A stretch of 5,512 bases of DNA. It comes from JAMOBE01 sp039908285 (lineage in GTDB: Bacteria; Pseudomonadota; Alphaproteobacteria; Rhodospirillales; Rhodospirillaceae). The notes beneath the pieces are model-generated. The model had not been told where the DNA came from. It saw only the letters and a list, made by a program, of their open reading frames with translations, and did no database searches. Location: assembly GCA_039908285.1 (NCBI GenBank), contig JAMOBE010000155.1:1-5512 (forward strand), in the 5' to 3' direction. Made by a program: the position numbers and the translations under genes. The stretch's first letter is position 1. Every line of letters begins with the position of its first letter. Positions 1 to 4,682 of this stretch are shown here, piece by piece.

Positions 1-48
1 CCCCCTCACCCAACCCTCTCCCCCCGGAAGAGGGGGGAGAGGGCTTAT
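1..48. repeat. Intergenic palindromic repeat, copy R1
   Basis: This is a C-rich/G-rich stem-loop with perfect 12-bp arms (CCCTCTCCCCCC at 14-25 and GGGGGGAGAGGG at 32-43) around a 6-nt loop. It is preceded by CACCCAA and followed by CTTATTT. The same layout (CACCCAA, pyrimidine arm, short loop, purine arm, CTT) recurs at 1124-1165 and, inverted, at 1001-1038, so it is a dispersed repeat family. It lies 25 bp past the methyltransferase stop. In the direction of that gene no U-tract follows the stem, so a canonical intrinsic terminator is not supported, although the hairpin may stabilise the mRNA 3' end. Confidence 0.8.
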
Positions 49-68
49 TTGAAGTGCCCAAGTGTTTC

Positions 69-863
69 TCACTGTTGCAGGGTCTTCCAGAAGATCGGCC
101 GCCCCTTGACCCGGGTCACATAGCCATAGCGGTTGACATGCCACTTCGACGAGGGGCGAGCGTCGGGGGCGTCGCCGACCTCACCTGGCAGGGCGGTCCC
201 CAGCACGTCGGCATAGTCGGGCGGCATGCGTTGCGTCCATGCGGCGAGGTTCTTGCGAAAGTCATCATACGAGCCGTAGAGCTTCTGCATCCTGGCACGG
301 GTGGTGAGGCTGCGCAGGAACGGCGCGGCGTTGCTGTCGGCGCGATAGGCCGGCAGCCACACCCCGTCCAGCACCGATCTGGGCTGACGCTCCACGTGCT
401 CGACGAAACGGGCGGTAGCGGTGCTCCACACCGCCACCGCGGCGACGAACGGGGAGCGCCCGGCATGGTCACCGCCGATGCGCAGTCGGCCGCGCACCAG
501 CAGCACCGAGGCCCAGCCGCGGACATAGGTGACCCACCACGGAGCCGTCGGCATCACCGGCAGGAACGCCACCACGGTGTGGGCCGTCTTGTCCCAGTGG
601 ACCGCGCGCATCGCCTTGTCCACCCAGCGCTCCACCGGCGCGCGGCCATGCTGGGGGTCCATGACCACGGCACCGGTCCACTCCGCCGACAGCCCCCCCT
701 CATCGATGATGCTCCGACGGGCATTGGGCCGGGCCCGGTCCTCGGGCGGAGCACAGGGGTCGAGATCGAAGACGGCGCCGTTGGCCTCGCAGAGGAGGTC
801 GAACAGCCACGCCGGCGTATACCACGCCTCTCCTGTCTCGCGCTTTGGGCTCTTCTTTACCAT
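69..863 (-). CDS. Phage-type DNA N-6-adenine methyltransferase, catalytic motif altered
   Basis: This 264-residue protein resembles the Dam family common in phages and prophages (PF05869), which transfers methyl from S-adenosylmethionine to adenine N6 in DNA. Family landmarks seen in order are WYTP (14-17), FDLDPCA (32-38, SAM-binding region), an N after the acidic stretch (47), LSAEWTGAVVMDPQHG (58-73), the ERWVDKA helix (78-84), FLP followed by WW (100-102, 109-110), VRGRLR (123-128) and PFVAAVAVW (138-146). The catalytic [DN]PP[YW] position reads D-P-Q-H (69-72), so activity is doubtful. About 115 C-terminal residues lie beyond the usual domain and are not recognised. I start it at ATG 861-863 because residues just after it match the family N terminus; the frame stays open to 1052, but that extension only translates palindromic repeats. 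No good Shine-Dalgarno precedes this ATG, so a start at 923 remains possible. No phage neighbours are visible. Confidence 0.8.
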   Translation of the reverse strand: MVKKSPKRETGEAWYTPAWLFDLLCEANGAVFDLDPCAPPEDRARPNARRSIIDEGGLSAEWTGAVVMDPQHGRAPVERWVDKAMRAVHWDKTAHTVVAFLPVMPTAPWWVTYVRGWASVLLVRGRLRIGGDHAGRSPFVAAVAVWSTATARFVEHVERQPRSVLDGVWLPAYRADSNAAPFLRSLTTRARMQKLYGSYDDFRKNLAAWTQRMPPDYADVLGTALPGEVGDAPDARPSSKWHVNRYGYVTRVKGRPIFWKTLQQ

Positions 864-945
864 GGTCCGATGTCTACACCCGGACGGCGAGCGCGTACAC
901 GGTCTTTTTCCGCCCCGATGCATGAAAACGGACCGGCAACATACA

Positions 946-987
946 CTCCCTCTCCCCCTCAAGGGGGCTACCGTATGCACACAAGTC
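946..987 (+). repeat. Intergenic palindromic repeat R2, outer left arm
   Basis: The unit starts with CCCTCTCCCCC (948-958), a TCAA turn and GGGGG (963-967), then runs into a tail containing CTACCGT and GCACACAAGTC. The last 23 bases (965-987) match the reverse complement of 1218-1240 with a single mismatch. With a 2-base gap, the similarity extends over about 40 bp of the two units. R2 and R5 are therefore inverted copies of one longer element, about 230 bp apart. Confidence 0.85.
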
Positions 988-1000
988 TCCAGCAAACTAA

Positions 1001-1038
1001 GCCCTCCCCCTCGATGGGGGAGGGTTTGGGTGGGGGTG
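1001..1038 (+). repeat. Intergenic palindromic repeat R3, inner left arm
   Basis: The hairpin has perfect 9-bp arms, CCCTCCCCC (1002-1010) and GGGGGAGGG (1016-1024), with loop TCGAT. It is followed by TTTGGGTGGGGGTG. The whole unit is the near-exact reverse complement of R4 at 1124-1165, and belongs to the same family as R1. Confidence 0.85.
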
Positions 1039-1123
1039 GCAGCGAAGCGCACACAGACAGAAGTATGTTAGCACAAAAGCTGAATTCTTGGGCTCATCCC
1101 GATGCATCTACGTGCTGCACCTT

Positions 1124-1165
1124 CACCCCCACCCAACCCTCCCCCATCAAGGGGGAGGGCTTTAC
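1124..1165 (-). repeat. Intergenic palindromic repeat R4, inner right arm
   Basis: The unit is CACCCCCACCCAA followed by perfect 9-bp arms, CCCTCCCCC (1137-1145) and GGGGGAGGG (1151-1159), with loop ATCAA, then CTTTAC. It is the inverted counterpart of R3, differing mainly by one base in the loop and one T in the flank. It lies in the same orientation as R1 at the left edge of the window. Confidence 0.85.
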
Positions 1166-1217
1166 TTGCGGGAAACGGATAGTTTCTACAGCGAACACCC
1201 TACAGCCCAGTTTGTCC

Positions 1218-1260
1218 GACTTGTGTGCAAACGGTAGCCCTCGAGGGGAAGAGGGCTTTT
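1218..1260 (-). repeat. Intergenic palindromic repeat R5, outer right arm, terminator-like on plus strand
   Basis: Positions 1218-1240 are the inverted partner of R2. The unit ends in a hairpin with 7-bp arms AGCCCTC (1236-1242) and GAGGGCT (1251-1257), then TTTT on the plus strand. That resembles a weak intrinsic terminator for rightward transcription, but no plus-strand gene ends before it in the window. It may simply insulate the HIT gene from upstream transcription. Confidence 0.75.
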
Positions 1261-1356
1261 GAGCGGTTCACCCGATTGCCCTGTTTTTCCGCCCCCGATC
1301 CCTTTTCCCCACCCGGCAGAACCGCTACATTTCAGGACAGCCACGGAGCGTCGGCG

Positions 1357-1365
1357 AAAGGAGAG
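1357..1365 (+). promoter_or_regulatory. Shine-Dalgarno deciding the HIT start
   Basis: AAAGGAGAG contains AAGGAG with its last base 6 nt before ATG 1370. This strong site selects ATG 1370 over the in-frame upstream start at 1259, whose added 37 residues are Pro/Arg-rich and unlike the family. Confidence 0.85.
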
Positions 1366-1369
1366 AGTC

Positions 1370-1774
1370 ATGTTTGCAATCCACCCGCGACTGGCCGCCG
1401 ACACGGTGGCGGTGCTGGAATGGCGGCTCTGCCACGTCCTTCTGATGAACGATCGCACCTTTCCGTGGCTGATTCTGGTTCCGGCGCGGAACAACGTCGC
1501 CGAGATCCATCACCTGGACGCGCCAGAACGCTCCCTCCTGGTCGAGGAGATCGCGCGGGCAAGCCGGGTGCTGCTGGACATGACGCGGGCCGACAAGATC
1601 AACACGGCGGCGCTCGGCAACGTGGTGCCGCAGCTTCACGTGCACGTCATCGCCCGCTTTCAGCACGACCCGGCCTGGCCCAAGCCGGTATGGGGAGCAC
1701 AGCCGCCGTCACCCTACGACCGCGACGAATTGTCCGAGATGCTGGCGCGACTGCGCAGACGCCTGAGCGCCTGA
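1370..1774 (+). CDS. HIT-family nucleotide hydrolase/transferase
   Basis: This 134-residue cytosolic protein belongs to the histidine triad superfamily (Hit, COG0537), whose members hydrolyse or transfer nucleoside monophosphates from dinucleoside polyphosphates, nucleotide conjugates and similar substrates. The full length matches a single-domain member. Seen in the sequence are the beta-strand segment FPWLILVPAR (31-40), HHLD (47-50), a helix rich in Leu/Glu (52-71), KINTAALGN (76-84) and the triad region QLHVHVIAR (88-96). His90 and His92 fill the second and third triad positions, while the first is Gln88. The middle (catalytic) histidine is kept, and I recall this Q variant in alphaproteobacterial homologues, so the enzyme is probably active. 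PAWPKPVW (101-108) is the usual tail after the triad. The exact substrate cannot be read from sequence. It is convergent with the small gene at 1838-2008 and seems monocistronic. Confidence 0.93.
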   Translation: MFAIHPRLAADTVAVLEWRLCHVLLMNDRTFPWLILVPARNNVAEIHHLDAPERSLLVEEIARASRVLLDMTRADKINTAALGNVVPQLHVHVIARFQHDPAWPKPVWGAQPPSPYDRDELSEMLARLRRRLSA

Positions 1775-1785
1775 GCACGACGGAA

Positions 1786-1820
1786 CTCCCCCCTCCCCCT
1801 CTTTGGGGAGAGGGGGAGAA
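1786..1820. repeat. Intergenic palindromic repeat R6 between convergent genes
   Basis: A perfect 10-bp stem, CTCCCCCTCT (1793-1802) with AGAGGGGGAG (1809-1818), surrounds a TTGGGG loop. It lies between the HIT stop at 1774 and the stop of the convergent small gene at 1838. It belongs to the same pyrimidine/purine hairpin type as R1-R5, though with less flank conservation. It could serve as a shared transcription end, but no T-run follows on either strand, so an intrinsic terminator is not shown. Confidence 0.7.
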
Positions 1821-1837
1821 GAGGTTCCGGGTGCTTA

Positions 1838-2008
1838 TTATTTCGCTTCGATTCGCGGCTTCGGCTTGCTGACTTGGCGCTTCGCCTTGTTGGCGGTGAT
1901 CTTGCTGCGCATCTGATTGACTTCGCCACGCTTGGCGGCAGCCTCGCTGCGGCGCGCCGCGGCCTCGGCGGTGGTCTGCTTGGGTGTGCCCTTCTGGACG
2001 TCGGCCAT
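1838..2008 (-). CDS. Small basic Ala/Lys-rich protein, function unknown
   Basis: The ORF encodes 56 residues, starting MADVQKGTPKQTTAEAAARR and ending in a Lys/Arg/Pro tail KPKPRIEAK. About a quarter of the residues are Lys or Arg and nearly as many are Ala; there are no Cys, Trp, Phe, Tyr or Leu residues and no membrane segment or signal peptide. The middle (about 13-45) could form an amphipathic helix. Support for a real gene is an ATG with GGAGAGGAG 8 nt upstream, a plausible promoter about 120 bp upstream, a TAA stop and a position that explains an otherwise empty interval. The composition fits a nucleic-acid-binding or intrinsically disordered protein, but this is only inference; I do not recognise a family. 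Confidence 0.7.
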   Translation of the reverse strand: MADVQKGTPKQTTAEAAARRSEAAAKRGEVNQMRSKITANKAKRQVSKPKPRIEAK

Positions 2009-2016
2009 CGTTCTAA

Positions 2017-2025
2017 CTCCTCTCC
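2017..2025 (-). promoter_or_regulatory. Shine-Dalgarno of the small basic gene
   Basis: On the minus strand this reads GGAGAGGAG, ending 8 nt before ATG 2008-2006. It is the main sign that this 56-codon frame, rather than the longer overlapping frames, is translated. Confidence 0.75.
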
Positions 2026-2125
2026 CTGTCTCAATCAGCCAAATTATCTCGTCTGGTTCCGCTCCACGGAAAGACCAGATGCCGACCGGGCGCTCGTTAC
2101 GGCAGCACCCGTGAACGACCTATAG

Positions 2126-2154
2126 ACGCTACGATATATCGACTGCGCAGTCAA
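2126..2154 (-). promoter_or_regulatory. Candidate promoter with two operator-like palindromes
   Basis: On the minus strand a TTGACT box (2154-2149, five of six to TTGACA) is followed after exactly 17 bp by TAGCGT (2131-2126, a weak -10). The spacer holds the perfect palindrome CGATATATCG (2132-2141), and the 12-bp perfect palindrome GACTGCGCAGTC (2141-2152) overlaps the -35 box; they share one base. A regulator bound at either would block polymerase. Transcription would run toward the small basic gene with a leader of roughly 110 nt. The palindromes are certain, the promoter is probable, and the regulator is unknown. Confidence 0.45.
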
Positions 2155-2240
2155 CCTCACCGCTATTACTTTCAGTAGCTTTCATTGTGGCGCCGCGAGA
2201 ACCGACTCCGGAAGCCAGCCTTGAGCCGTGCCCGAAACGG

Positions 2241-2825
2241 TCAGCCGGCCGCCTGGACCGCCGCGGCAAGGTCAGGCTCCACATCCGCCGGGGTGACGGC
2301 GGCGATGGCCGGCCTGTCGTCGTCGCGGTCAGGTAGCGGGCGGTCCGGCACCGGCCGGTCCGGCACCGGCGCCACGACCTTGGCGGCATTCCGCAGGCGG
2401 CGGCTCCCGTCGGTCAGCATCAGGCTCTCACCCGGCTCCCCGCTGGGCTCTCCCGTTTCGCCCACCGACTTGACGTGGCGGCAGTGACCGTCCATCAGCG
2501 CCCCCGGTTCGATGGCCAGGCTGACGTGAGTGACGTCACCCACCATCTGCGCCGAACTGGCGAGAAACACCGACGTCGCCCGAAGCTGTCCGGACATATA
2601 ACCGTGGATGCGCGCGACATCGGCATCCACCTCGCCCCGGATCGTCCCGGTCGGGCCGATCACCAGGGTCTTGCACGTCACATCCCCCTCCACCGTTCCA
2701 TCGACCTGCACCTCTCCGGTGGTGACGATGTTCCCGGTGATGCGCATGTCGGTGCTGACGATGGACGGCGGCGTCGCCCTGCCGTCCCTGGCCGAATCCC
2801 GTGCGTTCCTAACCTTTGAGAACAT
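2241..2825 (-). CDS. Bactofilin, polymer-forming cytoskeletal protein
   Basis: This 194-residue cytosolic protein has the bactofilin domain (PF04519/DUF583), a right-handed beta-helix that self-assembles without nucleotides into filaments at the membrane. The core spans about residues 20-118, from PSIVSTDMRITGNI through VDGTVEGDV, VIGPTGTIRGEV, ARIHGYMSGQL and VSLAIEPGALMDGHC, with the spaced Gly and hydrophobic positions typical of the helix rungs. The N-terminal 19 residues are basic and begin MFSKVRN, as in membrane-associating bactofilins. The tail (119-194) is Pro/Glu/Asp-rich and carries three pentapeptides, PVPDR-PVPDR-PLPDR (153-167), encoded by a 15-bp tandem repeat. Its start overlaps the end of the upstream M23 peptidase gene by 17 bases, with GAAGG 10 nt before the ATG, so translation is probably coupled. 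The likely role is to localise the paired hydrolase for cell shaping, stalk or polar growth. Confidence 0.93.
   Translation of the reverse strand: MFSKVRNARDSARDGRATPPSIVSTDMRITGNIVTTGEVQVDGTVEGDVTCKTLVIGPTGTIRGEVDADVARIHGYMSGQLRATSVFLASSAQMVGDVTHVSLAIEPGALMDGHCRHVKSVGETGEPSGEPGESLMLTDGSRRLRNAAKVVAPVPDRPVPDRPLPDRDDDRPAIAAVTPADVEPDLAAAVQAAG
2326..2370 (-). repeat. 15-bp tandem repeat in the bactofilin tail
   Basis: CGGTCCGGCACCGGC occurs twice exactly (2341-2355 and 2356-2370), preceded by a degenerate copy (2326-2340, 11 of 15 identical). The period is a multiple of three, so the reading frame is kept; it encodes P-[VL]-P-D-R units. Copy number could vary between strains without breaking the gene. 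Confidence 0.85.
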
Positions 2826-4356
2826 TCTTGCCAGCCTTCATGAACCGATAGGGGTCCTGGGGCTTCCCATTGATGCGCACCTCATAGTGGAGGTGCGGAC
2901 CGGTGCTCCGCCCCGTGCTGCCGATCTCACCAATCTGCTTTCCACTGTCCACCTTCTGCCCGACGGTGACCAGAGTTTTGTGGAGATGCCCGTAAAGGGT
3001 TTGAAATCCATTGCCATGGTCGATGATCACCGTGCGGCCGAAACGGCCCTTCCAGCCGACGAAACTCACGACTCCAGCCGAGGGAGCAACGACCGCGGTA
3101 CGCGAGGGCGCCGCCAGATCGATGCCCTCATGCCGGGCCGGGTTGCCATTGATCGGGTCTTCGCGAACCCCGAAGGCGCTGGACAACTGGTATGTGCGCA
3201 GCGGCGCCCCCAGCGGCAGCTTGCGCACCACCTGCTGGAGATTGTCCCACCGCCCCATCTTGACGTTCAGCGAAGCCAGGACGGAGTGCAGCCGCACCTC
3301 CTCGGCCTTCGACAACGGCCCAGCAGGAATGAACGGGCCACCCTGGCCACCCTGTGCACCCTGTGCACCCTGGCCACTCTGTGCACCCTGGCTGCCGGTG
3401 CTGGCGTCGGACCTGGCCGGGGCCTTGTCCACCAGTTTCTTGAGGTCGAGCCCGACCGACCCCAGCGCCTTCTCCACCTCGTTGACGCTGCCGGCGGCGA
3501 AGTCGCTGAACCGGCGCAGCATGTCGGCATGGGACCCCTGGATGCTGGCCACCTTGGCCTGCAACTGATCGACCTGGGCGTTCAGCTCGTCACGCTCGCG
3601 GGCCATGATGTCACGCTGCAGGAGGAGCTTGCGCCGTTCCACTTCGCCAGTGCCGACGTGGGACTCGGCCTCCAGCACGTCGGTTCGAGAGGACAGCGAC
3701 GCCACCTCGCGGCTGAATCGATCAAGCTGACGCCGCAGCGACTCCTTCAGCATGTCCCGCGTGCGGGCAACCTGATTGGCTCCGCCTACCTGGCCGGCGG
3801 TAGAGGCGGCGGCAACCGCGGAGGGTATAGCGGGACGAGCGGGCGGCAGGGCATCGGTGCGAATTCGCTCCGCCAGTCGCTCGAGCCGCCCCACCAGTTC
3901 GTCGCGGACCTCGGCGACTCGGCGTCGGGCCTCGGCGTCGTCGAGACTGGCCTCGATCCGCCGCACCTGGGCGTCGATGGGCATGGCGCCGGCGATCTCC
4001 CCTGACCCCGGTCCCGGTCCCGATCCCTGGTCGATGGTGCTGGCGATGGCCTCCATCCGCTCCTGATGATCGGCCACCTGCTCGACCAGCGTCCGATAGG
4101 CGGCGGCGGTCCCGGCGAGGTCCCGTTCCTGCTGGCGCAGGGCATGCTCACCGATGAAATAGGCGCTCGAGGCGAACACGCTCCACAGAACGACGGCCAG
4201 GGCGACTCCGACGAGACCGACCTGGCGGCCGGTGGACAGGGTCAGATAGCGCAGCCGTCCATCACTGCGGATGACCACTTCACGCTCAGGAAAGGCCTGA
4301 CGAACGAGGGCATGCAGCCTCGAGTCGAATCGTGTGGCTGGATCGAACTGCGACAT
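2809..4356 (-). CDS. Membrane-anchored M23 (LytM-type) peptidoglycan endopeptidase
   Basis: This 515-residue protein is a zinc endopeptidase that would cut peptide cross-links in peptidoglycan. Layout: a cytoplasmic N terminus (1-44, containing FPEREVVIRSDGRLRYLTLS), one membrane helix (about 45-69), a long periplasmic region with predicted coiled coil (about 75-170 and 195-295), a Gly/Gln-rich collagen-like linker (about 320-341), and a C-terminal M23 domain (about 385-510). The M23 zinc and catalytic residues are all present: HEGID (His409, Asp413), YGHLH (His457) and HLHY (His488, His490), so it should be active. I start at ATG 4356, preceded by GGGGGAG; a GTG at 4404 would add 16 residues. 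The gene overlaps the downstream bactofilin gene. Bactofilin-M23 pairs are known in other bacteria (BacA-LmdC in Hyphomonas; CcmA with Csd1 in Helicobacter), where the filament positions the hydrolase; the same role is inferred here. Confidence 0.93.
   Translation of the reverse strand: MSQFDPATRFDSRLHALVRQAFPEREVVIRSDGRLRYLTLSTGRQVGLVGVALAVVLWSVFASSAYFIGEHALRQQERDLAGTAAAYRTLVEQVADHQERMEAIASTIDQGSGPGPGSGEIAGAMPIDAQVRRIEASLDDAEARRRVAEVRDELVGRLERLAERIRTDALPPARPAIPSAVAAASTAGQVGGANQVARTRDMLKESLRRQLDRFSREVASLSSRTDVLEAESHVGTGEVERRKLLLQRDIMARERDELNAQVDQLQAKVASIQGSHADMLRRFSDFAAGSVNEVEKALGSVGLDLKKLVDKAPARSDASTGSQGAQSGQGAQGAQGGQGGPFIPAGPLSKAEEVRLHSVLASLNVKMGRWDNLQQVVRKLPLGAPLRTYQLSSAFGVREDPINGNPARHEGIDLAAPSRTAVVAPSAGVVSFVGWKGRFGRTVIIDHGNGFQTLYGHLHKTLVTVGQKVDSGKQIGEIGSTGRSTGPHLHYEVRINGKPQDPYRFMKAGKNVLKG
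3339..3392 (-). repeat. 9-bp tandem repeat encoding Gly-X-Y-like linker
   Basis: Six consecutive 9-bp units of CACCCTGGC or CACCCTGTG (one with a CACTCTGTG variant) occupy 54 bp in the peptidase gene. On the coding strand they give glycine about every third residue, with Gln and Ala between, just before the M23 domain. The period keeps frame, so the linker length could change by slippage. Confidence 0.88.
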
Positions 4357-4682
4357 TGCTCCCCCGTCCCAAAACCCCAGCTCCCGGGCCGCGTTCCGCG
4401 GCACTCGGCGCTGTCGTCCTGGTCATACGGCCATTCCCCTCCCCCCCTGGATCACTTCAGATGCCAGGCGGGACATAGACTATGGACAGTATCTTCGGAG
4501 CCCCCAACCCCGACCATCGCGATAACCATTTTTTAACGGTATCGCCCCGATCCCCCCCTTTCAAGCAACTTCTTCACCAACCCAACCCAGCGTCGGGCCG
4601 CCGGCACATCGCGGTGTCCTTTCCGGCGGGGTTTCGCTAGGATCGGCGGGCATTCGAACAAGGCTTGATCATCAGCCCCGCC
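4357..4682. other. Divergent intergenic region between the M23 and pgpA genes
   Basis: This 326-bp region must hold promoters for both directions. Visible items are a small palindrome CATAG-A-CTATG (4474-4484), an AT-rich spot at 4520-4544 with imperfect arms CGATAACC/GGTATCG around a T6 run, and several C-runs (4441-4447, 4552-4558). On the minus strand, a purine-rich ribosome-binding-like run just right of 4435 precedes a three-codon frame (ATG GCC GTA TGA, 4434-4423) and an overlapping ATG at 4426 opening a 46-codon frame into the peptidase gene. None of these is proven to function, and I see no convincing minus-strand promoter. Confidence 0.5.
4615..4643 (+). promoter_or_regulatory. Weak candidate promoter for pgpA
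   Basis: TAGGAT at 4638-4643 matches the -10 consensus at four of six positions, and transcription from about 4650 would give a short leader to ATG 4683. The -35 at the right distance (TGTCCT, 4615-4620) is poor. The call rests mostly on position. Confidence 0.25.

Larger units (their letters stand above)
864..1369. other. Gene-free stretch holding a repeat cluster
   Basis: About 500 bp lie between the divergently oriented methyltransferase and HIT genes. Positions 864-942 must contain the methyltransferase promoter, but no convincing -35/-10 pair is visible. Positions 946-1260 hold four palindromic repeats in nested inverted order, listed separately. The centre (1039-1123) shows no coding signal. 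Positions 1261-1356 would hold the HIT promoter; TACATT at 1326-1331 is a weak -10 candidate without a good -35. Open frames crossing this region are low-complexity translations of the repeats (Pro/Arg/Gly-rich) and I do not call them genes. Confidence 0.7.

Noticed and set aside
946..1260. CRISPR array
   Set aside because: The repeats are palindromic, in mixed orientation and unevenly spaced, without uniform spacers.
54..1262. Long plus-strand open frame opposite the methyltransferase gene
   Set aside because: It is the antisense shadow of a gene with clear family motifs, and its tail translates the intergenic repeats.
1186..1494. Minus-strand open frame across the HIT gene start
   Set aside because: It is built from repeat sequence and the antisense of the HIT gene; no family resemblance or ribosome-binding site.
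1714..2034. Arg/Ser-rich minus-strand frame over the small basic gene
   Set aside because: It runs in a different frame from the 56-codon gene, has biased low-complexity composition, and crosses the R6 hairpin into the HIT 3' end.
2160..2185. Terminator after the bactofilin gene
   Set aside because: The GCTACT-GAA-AGTAATAGC arms are interrupted, the stem is short, and no T-run follows on the minus strand.
2608..4005. Long plus-strand open frame opposite the M23 peptidase
   Set aside because: High GC keeps the antisense frame open; the minus strand carries complete M23 motifs and a membrane segment.
4520..4544. CtrA-type (TTAA-N7-TTAA) regulator site or intrinsic terminator
   Set aside because: Only one TTAA half is present, and the inverted arms are imperfect with the T-run in the loop rather than after the stem.
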